The notes under the pieces: generated by a model
What the model was told of the DNA's origin: nothing
The model's input: the letters and a program-made list of their open reading frames with translations, nothing else
The model's database searches: none
Part shown: positions 26,605-35,777 of the stretch, piece after piece
How positions within the stretch are numbered: the first letter of the stretch is position 1
How the letters are laid out: each line of letters begins with the position of its first letter
Translations under genes and position numbers: made by a program
NCBI GenBank assembly: GCA_016931935.1
Contig: JAFGDW010000087.1
Location: forward strand, 1-48,487
Source: Candidatus Zhuqueibacterota bacterium
Lineage (GTDB): Bacteria; Zhuqueibacterota; Zhuqueibacteria; Thermofontimicrobiales; Thiofontviventaceae
Reading direction: 5' to 3'
DNA length: 48,487 bases

Positions 26605-27686
26605 TGGCATTTGATAATATAGTTGGTCAGACAAAAATAAAAGAAATTTTGAGCCGAAGCCTGGCAAAACAGCGCGTGCCACATGCACTGCTGTTCCATG
26701 GGCCGGAGGGTGTTGGCAAGGAAGCAATGGCGCTGGAAATGGCCAAAGCGCTTGTGTGTCAACAGGATAAAGCCGGTTATTGTAATACCTGTCCCGATTG
26801 TCAACGTATCGGTCAACTTACCCATCCTGATGTTTATTACATTTATCCTGCAATGTCAACCACCACGGATAAAGAACATGCTGAAGTGAAACAAAGCATC
26901 GTTCAGAATCCATATCTGCGGTTAAATCCCTGGGCAAGTCCAACGATTTCGATTGACCGGATTCGTGAGATAAAGCGAACCTCGGCGATGACCTCGTTCG
27001 AAAATAAAGGGCGTGTGGTTATTATTGCCGAAGCCCAGAAAATGACGGTTGAGGCAACCAACTCCTTGCTAAAAATTTTGGAAGAACCGCCGGATAATAT
27101 GACAATTATTTTAACGTCATCTCAACCGGCATTGCTGCTTCCGACCATTATTTCACGCTGCCAGAATGTGCGATTTTCACCGCTTAATTGGGATGAAATT
27201 GAACAGGCAATTCGGGCGAAACAAGAAGTTTCGGTTGAGCGTTCCAATCTGGTTGCGAAACTAAGTTCCGGCAGTTTGCGGCGGGCTTTTGAATTATTGG
27301 ATGAAGCGTTGGATGAACGCCGGGAGCGCACCATTGAAATACTTCGCACTGTTATTCGTGGCGATATGGAACGATTGCTGCTGGTTGAAGAATTGGTAGC
27401 AAAAGAAGAAAAAAAGACGATTCAGGAATATCTGGAAATCATGCTCGTTTGGTTCCGCGATGTTATGATTTTCTCAGAAGGCGGCGATGAATCGATGCTG
27501 GTAAATCTCGATAAACGGGATACGCTGGAACGGTTCAGTCAATCGTTTGAATCGTTTGACTATCATGCAATTGTCGGGCAGATTGAACAGGCGCTGGAAC
27601 GAATCCGGCGATATGTGTATATTAACCTGATATTGATAAATTTGTTTTCGTTTTTAAAACAGCAACTGAGGAGAAAACATGGATGA
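26604..27686 (+). CDS. holB: DNA polymerase III subunit delta'
   Basis: 360 residues from ATG 26604 (MAFDNIVGQTK, the usual N-terminus). A TTG four codons earlier is less likely. Clamp-loader AAA+ layout: GPEGVGKEAMALEMAKAL (P-loop with GKE in place of GKT/S, as expected for a subunit that need not hydrolyse ATP), zinc-binding CNTCPDC, then NSLLKILEEPP and SSQPALLLPTIISRCQ. Loads the beta clamp in the cytoplasm. Stop/start overlap with the EnvC-like gene and eight-base overlap with ricT show tight coupling. Confidence 0.92.
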   Translation: MAFDNIVGQTKIKEILSRSLAKQRVPHALLFHGPEGVGKEAMALEMAKALVCQQDKAGYCNTCPDCQRIGQLTHPDVYYIYPAMSTTTDKEHAEVKQSIVQNPYLRLNPWASPTISIDRIREIKRTSAMTSFENKGRVVIIAEAQKMTVEATNSLLKILEEPPDNMTIILTSSQPALLLPTIISRCQNVRFSPLNWDEIEQAIRAKQEVSVERSNLVAKLSSGSLRRAFELLDEALDERRERTIEILRTVIRGDMERLLLVEELVAKEEKKTIQEYLEIMLVWFRDVMIFSEGGDESMLVNLDKRDTLERFSQSFESFDYHAIVGQIEQALERIRRYVYINLILINLFSFLKQQLRRKHG

Positions 27687-28557
27687 GCTCATTGAAGTCG
27701 TTTTTAAGGGTGAGCGAAAAGAGATATATACTAATCCCCAACAATTTCCTTTTAAAATTGCCGACTATGTTATTGTAGAAGCCGATAAGGGAGAAGACCT
27801 GGGAATAGTCAATCAGCTTGGTGCGATTCTTTCAATGAAAAAAAAGAATACTACACCAAAAGCGATTTTGCGAAAACCCGATCCGACAGATATTAATAAA
27901 ATATGTGTGAATCGCCAAAAGGAAAAAGCGGCTTTTGGCGTTTGTAAGCAGAAAATCGAAAAATATGCATTGAGCATGAAATTGGTGGATGTTGAATACC
28001 AATTTGATGGCAATAAAATCACTTTCTATTTTACAGCCGAGCGTCGTGTTGATTTTCGTGAATTGGTGAAGGACTTGGCCAGTGTGTACAAAGTGCGCAT
28101 CGAATTACGCCAGATCGGCGTTCGCGACGAGGCCCGGCGAATGGGCGGGTATGGCGTTTGTGGTCGGCGACTATGTTGTACCACGTTTATTAAAGAATTT
28201 GAACCGATCACCACGCAATGTGCCAAGGAACAAAATTTACCGCTCAACCCGCAAAAATTATCCGGCATCTGCGGCAGGCTGATGTGCTGCCTGATGTATG
28301 AACGCGAATTTTATCTGAGCGCTATGGAACGCTTCCCCGAAGTTGAAAGCTTGATCACAACCGAAAAGGGCCGGGGAATGGTGGATAAAGTTGATGTATT
28401 CCGGAATGTTGTTTATGTAAAATACCCGAGCGATGAATATGATGTACTAACGCTTCAGGAAGTGAACGAGATCATAAAAAAACATCCGTTGATTAAACCG
28501 GAACGTAAAAATGATGATAAAATAAGCGAAGAAATAATCGAAGAGATTGATAATTAA
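27679..28557 (+). CDS. ricT: RicT/PSP1-domain protein (YaaT)
   Basis: 292 residues. PSP1 domain across most of the protein with the cysteine-rich core MGGYGVCGRRLCCTTF and KLSGICGRLMCCLMYE, which in Bacillus RicT helps bind Fe-S clusters in the RicAFT complex that works with RNase Y. The holB-ricT-metG-tatD order is seen in Firmicutes and FCB genomes and supports the call. Start has GAGGAG eight bases upstream. The tail is acidic and low in complexity. Confidence 0.92.
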   Translation: MDELIEVVFKGERKEIYTNPQQFPFKIADYVIVEADKGEDLGIVNQLGAILSMKKKNTTPKAILRKPDPTDINKICVNRQKEKAAFGVCKQKIEKYALSMKLVDVEYQFDGNKITFYFTAERRVDFRELVKDLASVYKVRIELRQIGVRDEARRMGGYGVCGRRLCCTTFIKEFEPITTQCAKEQNLPLNPQKLSGICGRLMCCLMYEREFYLSAMERFPEVESLITTEKGRGMVDKVDVFRNVVYVKYPSDEYDVLTLQEVNEIIKKHPLIKPERKNDDKISEEIIEEIDN

Positions 28558-28877
28558 AACTGGTTTCTGGTTCCGAGTTTACATGTCGATTGAAAAAAAT
28601 ATGCATTATTTTGTGGAACTTTGTTACTTTGTGTTTTGGTGGCTATAAAAGGAGATAAAGTTATACAGCTCACAGTAATATTGAACTTTTTTTTGTATGA
28701 CGCTTACTGTTGCCTGAGCTTGTCGAAGGCAACATGTCCACTGCGCATTGTTAACTTCGACAGGCTCAGCCAACGATGAGAATTGCGCGTAGGATACAAA
28801 TAACATAACTAAATTCGAACAGAATAGTCAGAGATTGAAAAAGATAGTTGAAGTTGAAAAGAAAGAAGGAAACAGAC
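28558..28877. other. Gap between ricT and metG, carries a palindrome pair
   Basis: About 320 bases. The dispersed palindrome pair at 28709-28773 is the only recognisable element. No terminator or clear promoter is seen, so metG may share the ricT transcript. Confidence 0.45.
28709..28773. repeat. Dispersed palindrome pair (BIME-like)
   Basis: GTTGCC-TGAGCTTGTCGAA-GGCAAC (28709-28733) is an inverted repeat by itself, with six-base arms. After 16 bases comes its near-complement GTTAACTTCGACAGGCTCAGCCAAC (28750-28773), in opposite orientation. The same core appears at 4-79. Two convergent copies could fold into one large hairpin. Confidence 0.7.
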
Positions 28878-30941
28878 GTGGAACAGCGTGAGAAAATACT
28901 GGTTACCAGCGCACTGCCATACGCGAACGGACCAATACATTTGGGTCATTTGGCTGGTGCTTATTTACCTGCTGATATTTATGTGCGTTACCAGCGCGCC
29001 ATGAAACGGGATGTGGTTTACATCTGCGGTTCGGATGAACATGGCGTCCCCATTACAATTGCTGCCGAGCGGCAGGGCGTTTCGCCGAGAGATATTGTGG
29101 AAAAGTACAGGGAAAACCATCGGTCATCGTTTGAAAAATTCGGCATGAGTTTCGACAATTATTCCGGTACCAGCAAGCCAAAGCACCATGAAATTTCCCA
29201 GGGATTTTTTCTGGAACTGCATCGGAAAGGCTATCTCAGCGAAAAAACGATGTCGCAGTTCTACTGCCCGCACGACGATATGTTTCTCGCTGACCGATAT
29301 GTAGAAGGAACATGCCCGGCATGTAAAACCGAAGGCGCCCGTGGCGATCAGTGCGATGCGTGCGGCAGGTCGCTTGATCCGACTCAACTCATTAACCCAT
29401 ATTGTGTGTTATGCAAGAAACCGCCAGTGCTTCGACAGACCTCCCACTGGTTTATTAATTTAAAACAGTTTCAGGGTCAAATAAAAGACTGGCTGGACAC
29501 AAAAACCGGCTGGAAAGATAACGTCAAGAATTTTTGCTATGGCTGGATAAATGAGGGTCTCGAAGACCGTGCCGTGACACGCGATTTGAAATGGGGTGTT
29601 CCGGTACCGCTCGAAGGCTATGAAGATAAAGTGCTTTATGTGTGGTTCGATGCGCCGATTGGCTATATTTCATCCACAGTTGAATGGGCGGAAAAAATCG
29701 GGCAGCCGGATAAATGGAAAGAGTACTGGCTCGATAAAAACACGAAAATGGTCCATTTTATCGGAAAGGATAATATTGTATTTCATGCAATTATCTGGCC
29801 GTTAATTCTGATGGGACATGGCGACTATGTGTTGCCTGCGGAAATTCCGGCTAACGAATATCTGACGCTCGAAGGCAGCAAAATTTCCACCAGCAAAAAT
29901 TATGCTGTTTGGCTGGACGAATATCTGGAAAAATTTCCCCCGGATCCATTGCGCTATTGCATTGCGATTAATGCGCCGGAAAATAAAGATGCCGATTTTT
30001 CCTGGAAAGATTTTCAGGCACGCAATAACAACGAATTGGCGGACATTCTCGGTAATTTTATCAATCGCTCGCTGACATTTTTAGAACGCAATTTTGATGG
30101 TATTGTGCCTCCTCAGGGCGAACTGGATAGTCTCGACCGCGAACTTCTGGACAAAATAAATGCAGCGCCCGACATTATTGGCAGTTGCATCGAGAAATTT
30201 GAAGTCCGCAAAGCCACTACCGAGTTGATGAATTTAGCGCGGTTTGCCAATAAATATTTCAATGATCAGGAACCGTGGGTGACTATTAAATCCAATCCTG
30301 GCAAATGCGGTACGACCATGAATTTGTGTGTCCAGATTAGCCGCACTCTGGCTATTCTAATGGCGCCGTTCATTCCGTTTTCCGTTGCGACATTGTGGCG
30401 GATGCTAAATCAGGCCGGTGATGTTATCAAGCAAAACTGGAATGATGCGGCAATCCCGGCAATTGCTCCCGGACATCGCATGAATAAGTTGGAAATCTTG
30501 TTTCCCAAAATTGAAGATGATGTGATTGATGCAGAAATCGAAAAATTGAAAAATGTCGTTAAAGCGAATCAACAAATCACGCAATCAAAACCAAAGGAAG
30601 AAATGGAAGATACACGAATTGATTTTGAAGATTTTCAGAAAGTTGAGCTGAAAGTAGCACGGGTACTCGAAGCGGAACGCGTTGAAAAAGCCGACCGATT
30701 ACTGAAATTAAAAATCGAAGTTGGTGATGAAACGCGTCAGATTGTTGCCGGAGTTGCCCAATTTTATGAACCGGATGAGTTGATCGGGAAAACAATTGTA
30801 ATTGCCTCCAATTTAAAACCGGCTAAAATTCGTGGCATTGAATCGAATGGGATGTTGTTAGCTGCGTCCAATTCAGATAAATCTGTGTTGTCGCTATTAA
30901 CCGTGGACAAACCGATTGCGACCGGAGCGCGGGTCAGCTAA
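28878..30941 (+). CDS. metG: Methionyl-tRNA synthetase
   Basis: 687 residues from GTG 28878, chosen for AAGGAA seven bases upstream; a TTG start ten codons earlier would add a basic, non-conserved tail. Class-I features: PYANGPIHLGHLAG (HIGH site), zinc knuckle CPACKTEGARGDQCDAC, KISTSKN (KMSKS-type loop), and anticodon helices. The C-terminal EMAPII/OB tRNA-binding domain (about 585-687; FQKVELKVARVLEAE, VAGVAQFY, LKPAKIRGIESNGMLLA) dimerises the enzyme. Charges initiator and elongator tRNA-Met. One-base overlap with tatD (TAATG). Confidence 0.96.
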   Translation: MEQREKILVTSALPYANGPIHLGHLAGAYLPADIYVRYQRAMKRDVVYICGSDEHGVPITIAAERQGVSPRDIVEKYRENHRSSFEKFGMSFDNYSGTSKPKHHEISQGFFLELHRKGYLSEKTMSQFYCPHDDMFLADRYVEGTCPACKTEGARGDQCDACGRSLDPTQLINPYCVLCKKPPVLRQTSHWFINLKQFQGQIKDWLDTKTGWKDNVKNFCYGWINEGLEDRAVTRDLKWGVPVPLEGYEDKVLYVWFDAPIGYISSTVEWAEKIGQPDKWKEYWLDKNTKMVHFIGKDNIVFHAIIWPLILMGHGDYVLPAEIPANEYLTLEGSKISTSKNYAVWLDEYLEKFPPDPLRYCIAINAPENKDADFSWKDFQARNNNELADILGNFINRSLTFLERNFDGIVPPQGELDSLDRELLDKINAAPDIIGSCIEKFEVRKATTELMNLARFANKYFNDQEPWVTIKSNPGKCGTTMNLCVQISRTLAILMAPFIPFSVATLWRMLNQAGDVIKQNWNDAAIPAIAPGHRMNKLEILFPKIEDDVIDAEIEKLKNVVKANQQITQSKPKEEMEDTRIDFEDFQKVELKVARVLEAERVEKADRLLKLKIEVGDETRQIVAGVAQFYEPDELIGKTIVIASNLKPAKIRGIESNGMLLAASNSDKSVLSLLTVDKPIATGARVS

Positions 30942-31702
30942 TGTTCGTTGAAACCCACGCGCATCTGAATCTCAATCAGTTTGATGTTGATCGGGATGAA
31001 GTCGTTCAATGCGCACAGGAAAACGGAATTGAAAAGATTATCAATATTGGCATTGATATTCCGACCAGCAATGAATCGATCCGATTAGCTGAAACGTATG
31101 AGAGTGTCTATGCTGCGGTTGGCATGCATCCAAACGATGCCGTCAAAGCACCGCTGGATTATTTGAAGCAGGTGACAACCATGCTCAAACATCCAAAAGT
31201 TGTGGCTATCGGAGAAATTGGCCTGGATTATTATTGGGATTATACGCCGGCGGACATCCAAAAGCGTGTGCTGCGTGAGCAACTGGAACTGGCGATTATG
31301 GCTGATCTGCCAGTAATTATTCATACACGCAACGCCTGGCCAGATATTCTTGAAATTCTGGAAAGTGATTTTGCCAATAAGCTTCGTGGCGTATTTCATT
31401 GTTTCTCCGGAGATGCCGAACACGCGCAACGTGTTCTTGATTTGGGCTATCATATTTCGTTCACGGGCGTGTTGACATTTAAAAATTCCCGGGCGATTGA
31501 CATTGCAGCAACCATCCCGGCCGAACGCTTGATGCTGGAAACAGACTGTCCGTTTATGGCCCCGGTACCGCACCGTGGAAAACGCTGCGAGCCGGCTTAC
31601 ATCCCAATAATTGCCGAAACACTGGCACATGCACGAAAAATCAATATAGAAGAGCTTGCTGCCCAAACCACAGCAAATGCTCGGAATTTATTTCACATAT
31701 AA
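30941..31702 (+). CDS. tatD: TatD-family metal-dependent DNase
   Basis: 253 residues. Metal-binding motifs are complete: ETHAHLN (HxH), GEIGLDYYWD (Glu), VIIHTRNAW (His), FHCFSGD (His), and ETDCPFMAP (Asp). TIM-barrel family with 3'-5' exonuclease and D-aminoacyl-tRNA deacylase-like activities reported in members. Coupled to metG by stop/start overlap, a common pairing. Confidence 0.95.
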   Translation: MFVETHAHLNLNQFDVDRDEVVQCAQENGIEKIINIGIDIPTSNESIRLAETYESVYAAVGMHPNDAVKAPLDYLKQVTTMLKHPKVVAIGEIGLDYYWDYTPADIQKRVLREQLELAIMADLPVIIHTRNAWPDILEILESDFANKLRGVFHCFSGDAEHAQRVLDLGYHISFTGVLTFKNSRAIDIAATIPAERLMLETDCPFMAPVPHRGKRCEPAYIPIIAETLAHARKINIEELAAQTTANARNLFHI

Positions 31703-31747
31703 TGTGAGCAAAGATTGCAGTCGTTCAGAAAGGATAAATTTTTACTG

Positions 31748-31776
31748 TTGAATTCAGGTAATACGAATAATAATTT
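31748..31776 (+). promoter_or_regulatory. Possible promoter for yajC-def-fmt
   Basis: TTGAAT (31748-31753), 17 bases, TAATTT (31771-31776), start near 31783 and a leader of roughly 140 nt. A moderate match, offered because the gap after tatD is 223 bases. Confidence 0.35.
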
Positions 31777-31925
31777 ATTGAGGGTGATTTTTTTACATTG
31801 CAAATAGCGATGACATTACTAAAAGTGATACTATCGCTCAATTCAAACCTTTAATGAGTATGACCTATGTTCACGTCTGCCATCTCATGTTTCACATCTC
31901 ACGTAAAAAAAATGGAGGATTCACT

Positions 31926-32249
31926 GTGATTCTATTTATAACCCTGATGGCTGGAGGCTCCGGCGCCGGACAACAACCTAACTCTTTTGGTTTCTTTCTG
32001 CCGATTATTATGATCTTTTTGATCATGTATTTCCTAATTTTCCGGCCGCAAATGAAAAAACAAAAAGAACAGAAGCTAATGCTCGAAGCTGTTAAAAAAG
32101 GTGATAAGATTGTAACCGTTGGCGGCATCTTTGGCACAGTTGTCGGTATCAAAGAAAAAGAAAATGTACTAATCGTAAAAATAGCAGAAAACACCAAAAT
32201 TGAATTGGTGAAAACATCTGTTGCAAAAGTAATAGGAAGAGAAGAATAA
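31926..32249 (+). CDS. yajC: Preprotein translocase accessory subunit YajC
   Basis: 107 residues from GTG 31926, which follows TGGAGGA by six bases. A start 24 codons upstream is rejected for lack of a ribosome site. One membrane helix (about 20-38; FFLPIIMIFLIMYFLIF) followed by FRPQMKKQKEQ and the KGDKIVTVGGIFGTVVGI core. Accessory to SecDF at the inner membrane; secDF is not in the window. Stop overlaps def by one base. Confidence 0.93.
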   Translation: MILFITLMAGGSGAGQQPNSFGFFLPIIMIFLIMYFLIFRPQMKKQKEQKLMLEAVKKGDKIVTVGGIFGTVVGIKEKENVLIVKIAENTKIELVKTSVAKVIGREE

Positions 32250-32785
32250 TGGCGTCACATCGAATTGTACGCTTCGGCAATCCGATTCTTCGTATAAAAG
32301 CACAGCCCATCCAGGAGATATCCGATGAACTAAAGAAATTGGCGGATGATATGGTGGAAACCATGATTCATGGCGAAGGTATTGGCCTGGCCGCTCCACA
32401 AATTTCCAGGTCTATTGCCATGTTCGTGATCCATATGGGGCTGATTGAAGAGAATGGTGAACCGATGGCGGTTATCAATCCCGAAATTATTGAGACGAAG
32501 GGAGAAATAAGTTACGAAGAAGGGTGTCTTTGTATTCCTGATATTCGTGAGGAGGTGAAACGCCCGGAAATCATCCATGTCAAATACATGGATATTGAAG
32601 GACGTGAGCACGAAGAAGAATTCGGCGGATATAAAGCGCGAGTGTTTCAGCATGAAATCGATCATCTGAACGGCGTATTATTTGTTGATCGGCTGGGTTC
32701 CATGAAACGGAAGTTATTGCAAAAACAACTGAAACAAATAGCAGATGAAGAAATGACGATCCTTGCGCAGGAAGAGGAGGAGTAA
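32249..32785 (+). CDS. def: Peptide deformylase
   Basis: 178 residues. Motif 1 GIGLAAPQIS, motif 2 EGCLCIP and motif 3 HEIDHL are all present, giving the Cys-His-His metal site and catalytic Glu. Motif 2 is unusual: Cys replaces the customary Ser of EGCLS. Removes the formyl group from nascent proteins. Lies directly before fmt, the enzyme that adds the group, as in most bacteria. Confidence 0.95.
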   Translation: MASHRIVRFGNPILRIKAQPIQEISDELKKLADDMVETMIHGEGIGLAAPQISRSIAMFVIHMGLIEENGEPMAVINPEIIETKGEISYEEGCLCIPDIREEVKRPEIIHVKYMDIEGREHEEEFGGYKARVFQHEIDHLNGVLFVDRLGSMKRKLLQKQLKQIADEEMTILAQEEEE

Positions 32786-32787
32786 TT

Positions 32788-33747
32788 ATCGCAGTCGATC
32801 ACAAAAACGGATTAAATATAGTTTTCATGGGAACACCGGATTTCTCTATTCCCAGTCTGAAACGTTTGTTTAACAGTTCACACACGATCGTTGCTGTGGT
32901 AACAGGGCAGGATAAACCTGCCGGTCGCGGGCAGCGTATGCAACCGACTCCGGTCAGGCAATTCGCGGATGAGCATAACATCCCGGTGCTGATGCCGGCA
33001 TCACTGAAGGATCCCGTGTTCCACGATCAATTGCGCACTATATCGGCTGATTTGTATGTGGTTGTTGCTTTCCGCATCCTTCCGCGGGAGGCGTTCACGA
33101 TTCCCCCGAAAGGTACTATTAATCTGCATGGTTCACTTTTGCCAAAATATCGCGGAGCTGCGCCGATTAACTGGGCGATTATGAACGGAGAGAAGGAAAC
33201 CGGTGTAACGACTTTTTTTATTACGGACAAGGTGGATACCGGTAATATTATTCTCTCGCGATCGTTTCCAATTGGCGATGATGAAACTGCCGGGGATGTA
33301 CACGACAAAATGAGCGAGATAGGCGCGGACTTGTTACTGGAAACAGTCAATTTAATCGCGCTCGATCAGGCGCCGCGTAATGCGCAACAAGGTACACCCT
33401 CGCCGGCTCCCAAAATAACAAAAGACGTGTGCCGAATTGATTGGTCCAAAGACGCACAGACGATAAAAAATCAAGTACGTGGTTTGGCGCCTTATCCCGG
33501 TGCGATCATTTTTCTGAACGGAAAGCAGTTCAAAATTTATCGTCTACAGCTTGAAACCCAAAAAAACACCGGTGCATATTCACCCGGCCAGATTGTCGAA
33601 ATCCAACCGGAAGTTGGAATTTCCGTGGCAACTGGCGATACCGTTGTGACGATTTTGGAACTTCAGCCCGAATCCAAACGGAGAATGACGGCTGCTGAGT
33701 ATATTCGGGGAGTTTCTGACGAAATGATGACTGGCACGTTTGAGTAA
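32788..33747 (+). CDS. fmt: Methionyl-tRNA formyltransferase, probably non-AUG start
   Basis: 319 residues if started at ATC 32788; 306 from the first ATG at 32827. The ATG start would delete the first beta strand (IVFMGTPDF is the conserved N-terminus of the family, here preceded in frame by NG-LN). Upstream there is no ATG/GTG/TTG in frame before the def stop, but GGAGG (32776-32780) lies seven bases before ATC 32788. ATT 32785 and ATA 32818 are other options. Catalytic N-H-D set: INLHGSLLPKYRGAAPINWA and DTGNI. C-terminal OB domain from about 215. Formylates Met-tRNAi. Confidence 0.92.
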   Translation: MAVDHKNGLNIVFMGTPDFSIPSLKRLFNSSHTIVAVVTGQDKPAGRGQRMQPTPVRQFADEHNIPVLMPASLKDPVFHDQLRTISADLYVVVAFRILPREAFTIPPKGTINLHGSLLPKYRGAAPINWAIMNGEKETGVTTFFITDKVDTGNIILSRSFPIGDDETAGDVHDKMSEIGADLLLETVNLIALDQAPRNAQQGTPSPAPKITKDVCRIDWSKDAQTIKNQVRGLAPYPGAIIFLNGKQFKIYRLQLETQKNTGAYSPGQIVEIQPEVGISVATGDTVVTILELQPESKRRMTAAEYIRGVSDEMMTGTFE

Positions 33748-33839
33748 TTTGTTGTACGAACTTCCACCCGCGACGTAATGTAGAGTTTTGAAAAAGCGTC
33801 GATATTAGAGGAAAAACAAACACTGTAAAGAGGATTGGT

Positions 33840-34391
33840 ATGATAAAAAAGATGACAGTCGGCGTGTTTGGCGTTCTGATCATGATCGTCGCATTGGGGA
33901 CAAGAGTAACAATCGCGCAACAGGAAGTCGAATTGGCCGTTGGAGATGCTGCGCCAACTTTTGTGCTGCGCGATATGCAGGATGACGATGTTTTTCTTCG
34001 GGATTTCTGTGGGCAATTACGTCAGCCATGGAAAAACAAAACAAAGCACGTGGTAATTTTGAGTTTTTTTACATCGTACTGCAAACCTTGTTTGAAAGAG
34101 ATTCCCGAACTTCAAAAAATAGCTGCTGAATTCGGTGAGAACGATCTAAAAGTCTTCCTTGTAAATTTAAAGGAAGATAAGGAACTGGTACAGAAATACA
34201 TAGCAGAAAAAGGCTTTACGTTACCGGTTTTGCTGGATCGATATGGAATGATTGCCAAAAAATATGGCGTTACTTCGGTTCCACGAATTTTTATTATCGA
34301 TAAAGAAGGTAATATTGCGTGGTTGACCAAAGGCTATGATGAAAAACTGGCAGAAAATATCCATCAAGCGCTTAATGAATTATTTGAGTAA
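33840..34391 (+). CDS. TlpA/ResA-like periplasmic thioredoxin
   Basis: 183 residues. Signal sequence (MTVGVFGVLIMIVALGTRVTIA) then a redoxin fold: PTFVLRDMQDDDVFL, FFTSYCKPCLKE (CxxC active site near residue 83), LDRYGMIAKKYGVTSVPRIFIID with the cis-proline. Likely reduces cysteines in exported proteins or haem/copper assembly partners in the periplasm. About 45 bases before rsmB, same strand. Confidence 0.9.
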   Translation: MIKKMTVGVFGVLIMIVALGTRVTIAQQEVELAVGDAAPTFVLRDMQDDDVFLRDFCGQLRQPWKNKTKHVVILSFFTSYCKPCLKEIPELQKIAAEFGENDLKVFLVNLKEDKELVQKYIAEKGFTLPVLLDRYGMIAKKYGVTSVPRIFIIDKEGNIAWLTKGYDEKLAENIHQALNELFE

Positions 34392-34436
34392 ATTGGAATA
34401 CACAATCATCGAAGGCCTTTAAACTGATATTATCTC

Positions 34437-35762
34437 ATGAAAGCCCGCCAACTCGCGATCCATATATTAAAGAGTATCGATGCAATCAATGCATATGCGG
34501 ATATTTCCATCGATCATGCGTTGAAACAAGCTATTCTGTCGGACTCAGATCGGCGGCTTGTTCATGAAATTGTCAATGGAACGATCCGGCAAAGTAAAAA
34601 AATACAATGGGCAATCACACAATTTTTTCAGGGAAAGTATCATAAGGCCCCGGAAGCTGTACGCCTGGTATTGGAAATATCGTTCTATCAGATATTATTT
34701 CTTACCAAATTACCCCACTACGCTGTTATCAATGAAGCTGTTTCGATCATAAAAAAACAGAACGGCCAGTTTTGGGCAAATAAAGTCAATGCAATTTTGC
34801 GCAATTTAATTCGGCATCCGGAACAGATCGATCGTCCTGCAAATGAAATACAAGATGTTGAAACCATTGCAATTCAATTTTCGCACCCGGAATGGATGAT
34901 TGAGCGATGGGTAAATCGGTTTGGCGTTGAAAACGTTAAATCGTTATGCGCTGCAAACAATCGATCCCCGGATATTACGCTACGGGTTAACACATTAAAA
35001 ACGAACCGTGATGATGTGCGGATAAAACTGCATGAGTTCGGAATCATTGCCCGCGGTTCGGATTACCTGCCTGAATCGATTATTATCAATCAGATGAATC
35101 ATCAGGTGCAACACGAATTATTACTACCGGGTCTGGTTGCGGTGCAGGATGAAAGCGCAAGTATGGTGACCCGGTTACTTGATCCACAGCCCGGCGAACT
35201 TGTTTACGATTTGTGTGCTGCCCCCGGGGGCAAAACGACTCATATTAGTGAACGTGCTGGAGATAGCTGTTTTGTGGTTGCCGTGGATGCTCAAAACTCG
35301 CGTCTCAAACGGGTGAAAGAAAATGTGCAACGCCTGGGGATAGTAAATTGTGCACTGGTTCAGGCAGATGCGCGCTATTTTGAAGCGAAGGCCGCCGATA
35401 AAGTCCTGCTGGATGTTCCCTGTTCCGGACTTGGTGTGCTTGCCAAACGTGTTGATTTGCGCTGGCGGCGCAGTCTTGATGATATTAAAAACATCAGCAC
35501 TATTCAGGAACAAATTCTGGAGCACGCCAGTTTATTAGTCAAGCCGGACGGCGTTATTGTCTACAGCACTTGTACGATTGAGCCAGATGAGAACGAGAAG
35601 ATCGTTGAATCATTTCTGGCGCGGCATCCGGAATTTACACTTGAAAATCCGGTCAGATGGTTACCTGAGGCTGTTGTTCAGCAGGAAAAATATTTATACA
35701 CCTATCCGCATATTCATGGTACGGACGGGGCATTTGCCGCTCGAATACGGAAATTGAAATAA
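34437..35762 (+). CDS. rsmB: 16S rRNA (cytosine-967-C5)-methyltransferase
   Basis: 441 residues. N-terminal NusB-like RNA-binding domain (about 1-130), then LRVNTLKTNRDDV, SAM-binding VYDLCAAPGGKTTHISE, LLDVPCSGLGVLAKR with one catalytic Cys and VIVYSTCTIEPDENE with the other. Methylates C967 of 16S rRNA. The def-fmt-rsmB order is conserved across bacteria. Confidence 0.94.
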   Translation: MKARQLAIHILKSIDAINAYADISIDHALKQAILSDSDRRLVHEIVNGTIRQSKKIQWAITQFFQGKYHKAPEAVRLVLEISFYQILFLTKLPHYAVINEAVSIIKKQNGQFWANKVNAILRNLIRHPEQIDRPANEIQDVETIAIQFSHPEWMIERWVNRFGVENVKSLCAANNRSPDITLRVNTLKTNRDDVRIKLHEFGIIARGSDYLPESIIINQMNHQVQHELLLPGLVAVQDESASMVTRLLDPQPGELVYDLCAAPGGKTTHISERAGDSCFVVAVDAQNSRLKRVKENVQRLGIVNCALVQADARYFEAKAADKVLLDVPCSGLGVLAKRVDLRWRRSLDDIKNISTIQEQILEHASLLVKPDGVIVYSTCTIEPDENEKIVESFLARHPEFTLENPVRWLPEAVVQQEKYLYTYPHIHGTDGAFAARIRKLK

Positions 35763-35777
35763 ACCAAGGAATCAGTG

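Noticed and set aside
31085..31666. 193-codon minus-strand frame inside tatD
   Set aside because: Fully antisense to a gene with complete catalytic motifs; no ribosome site and no domain.
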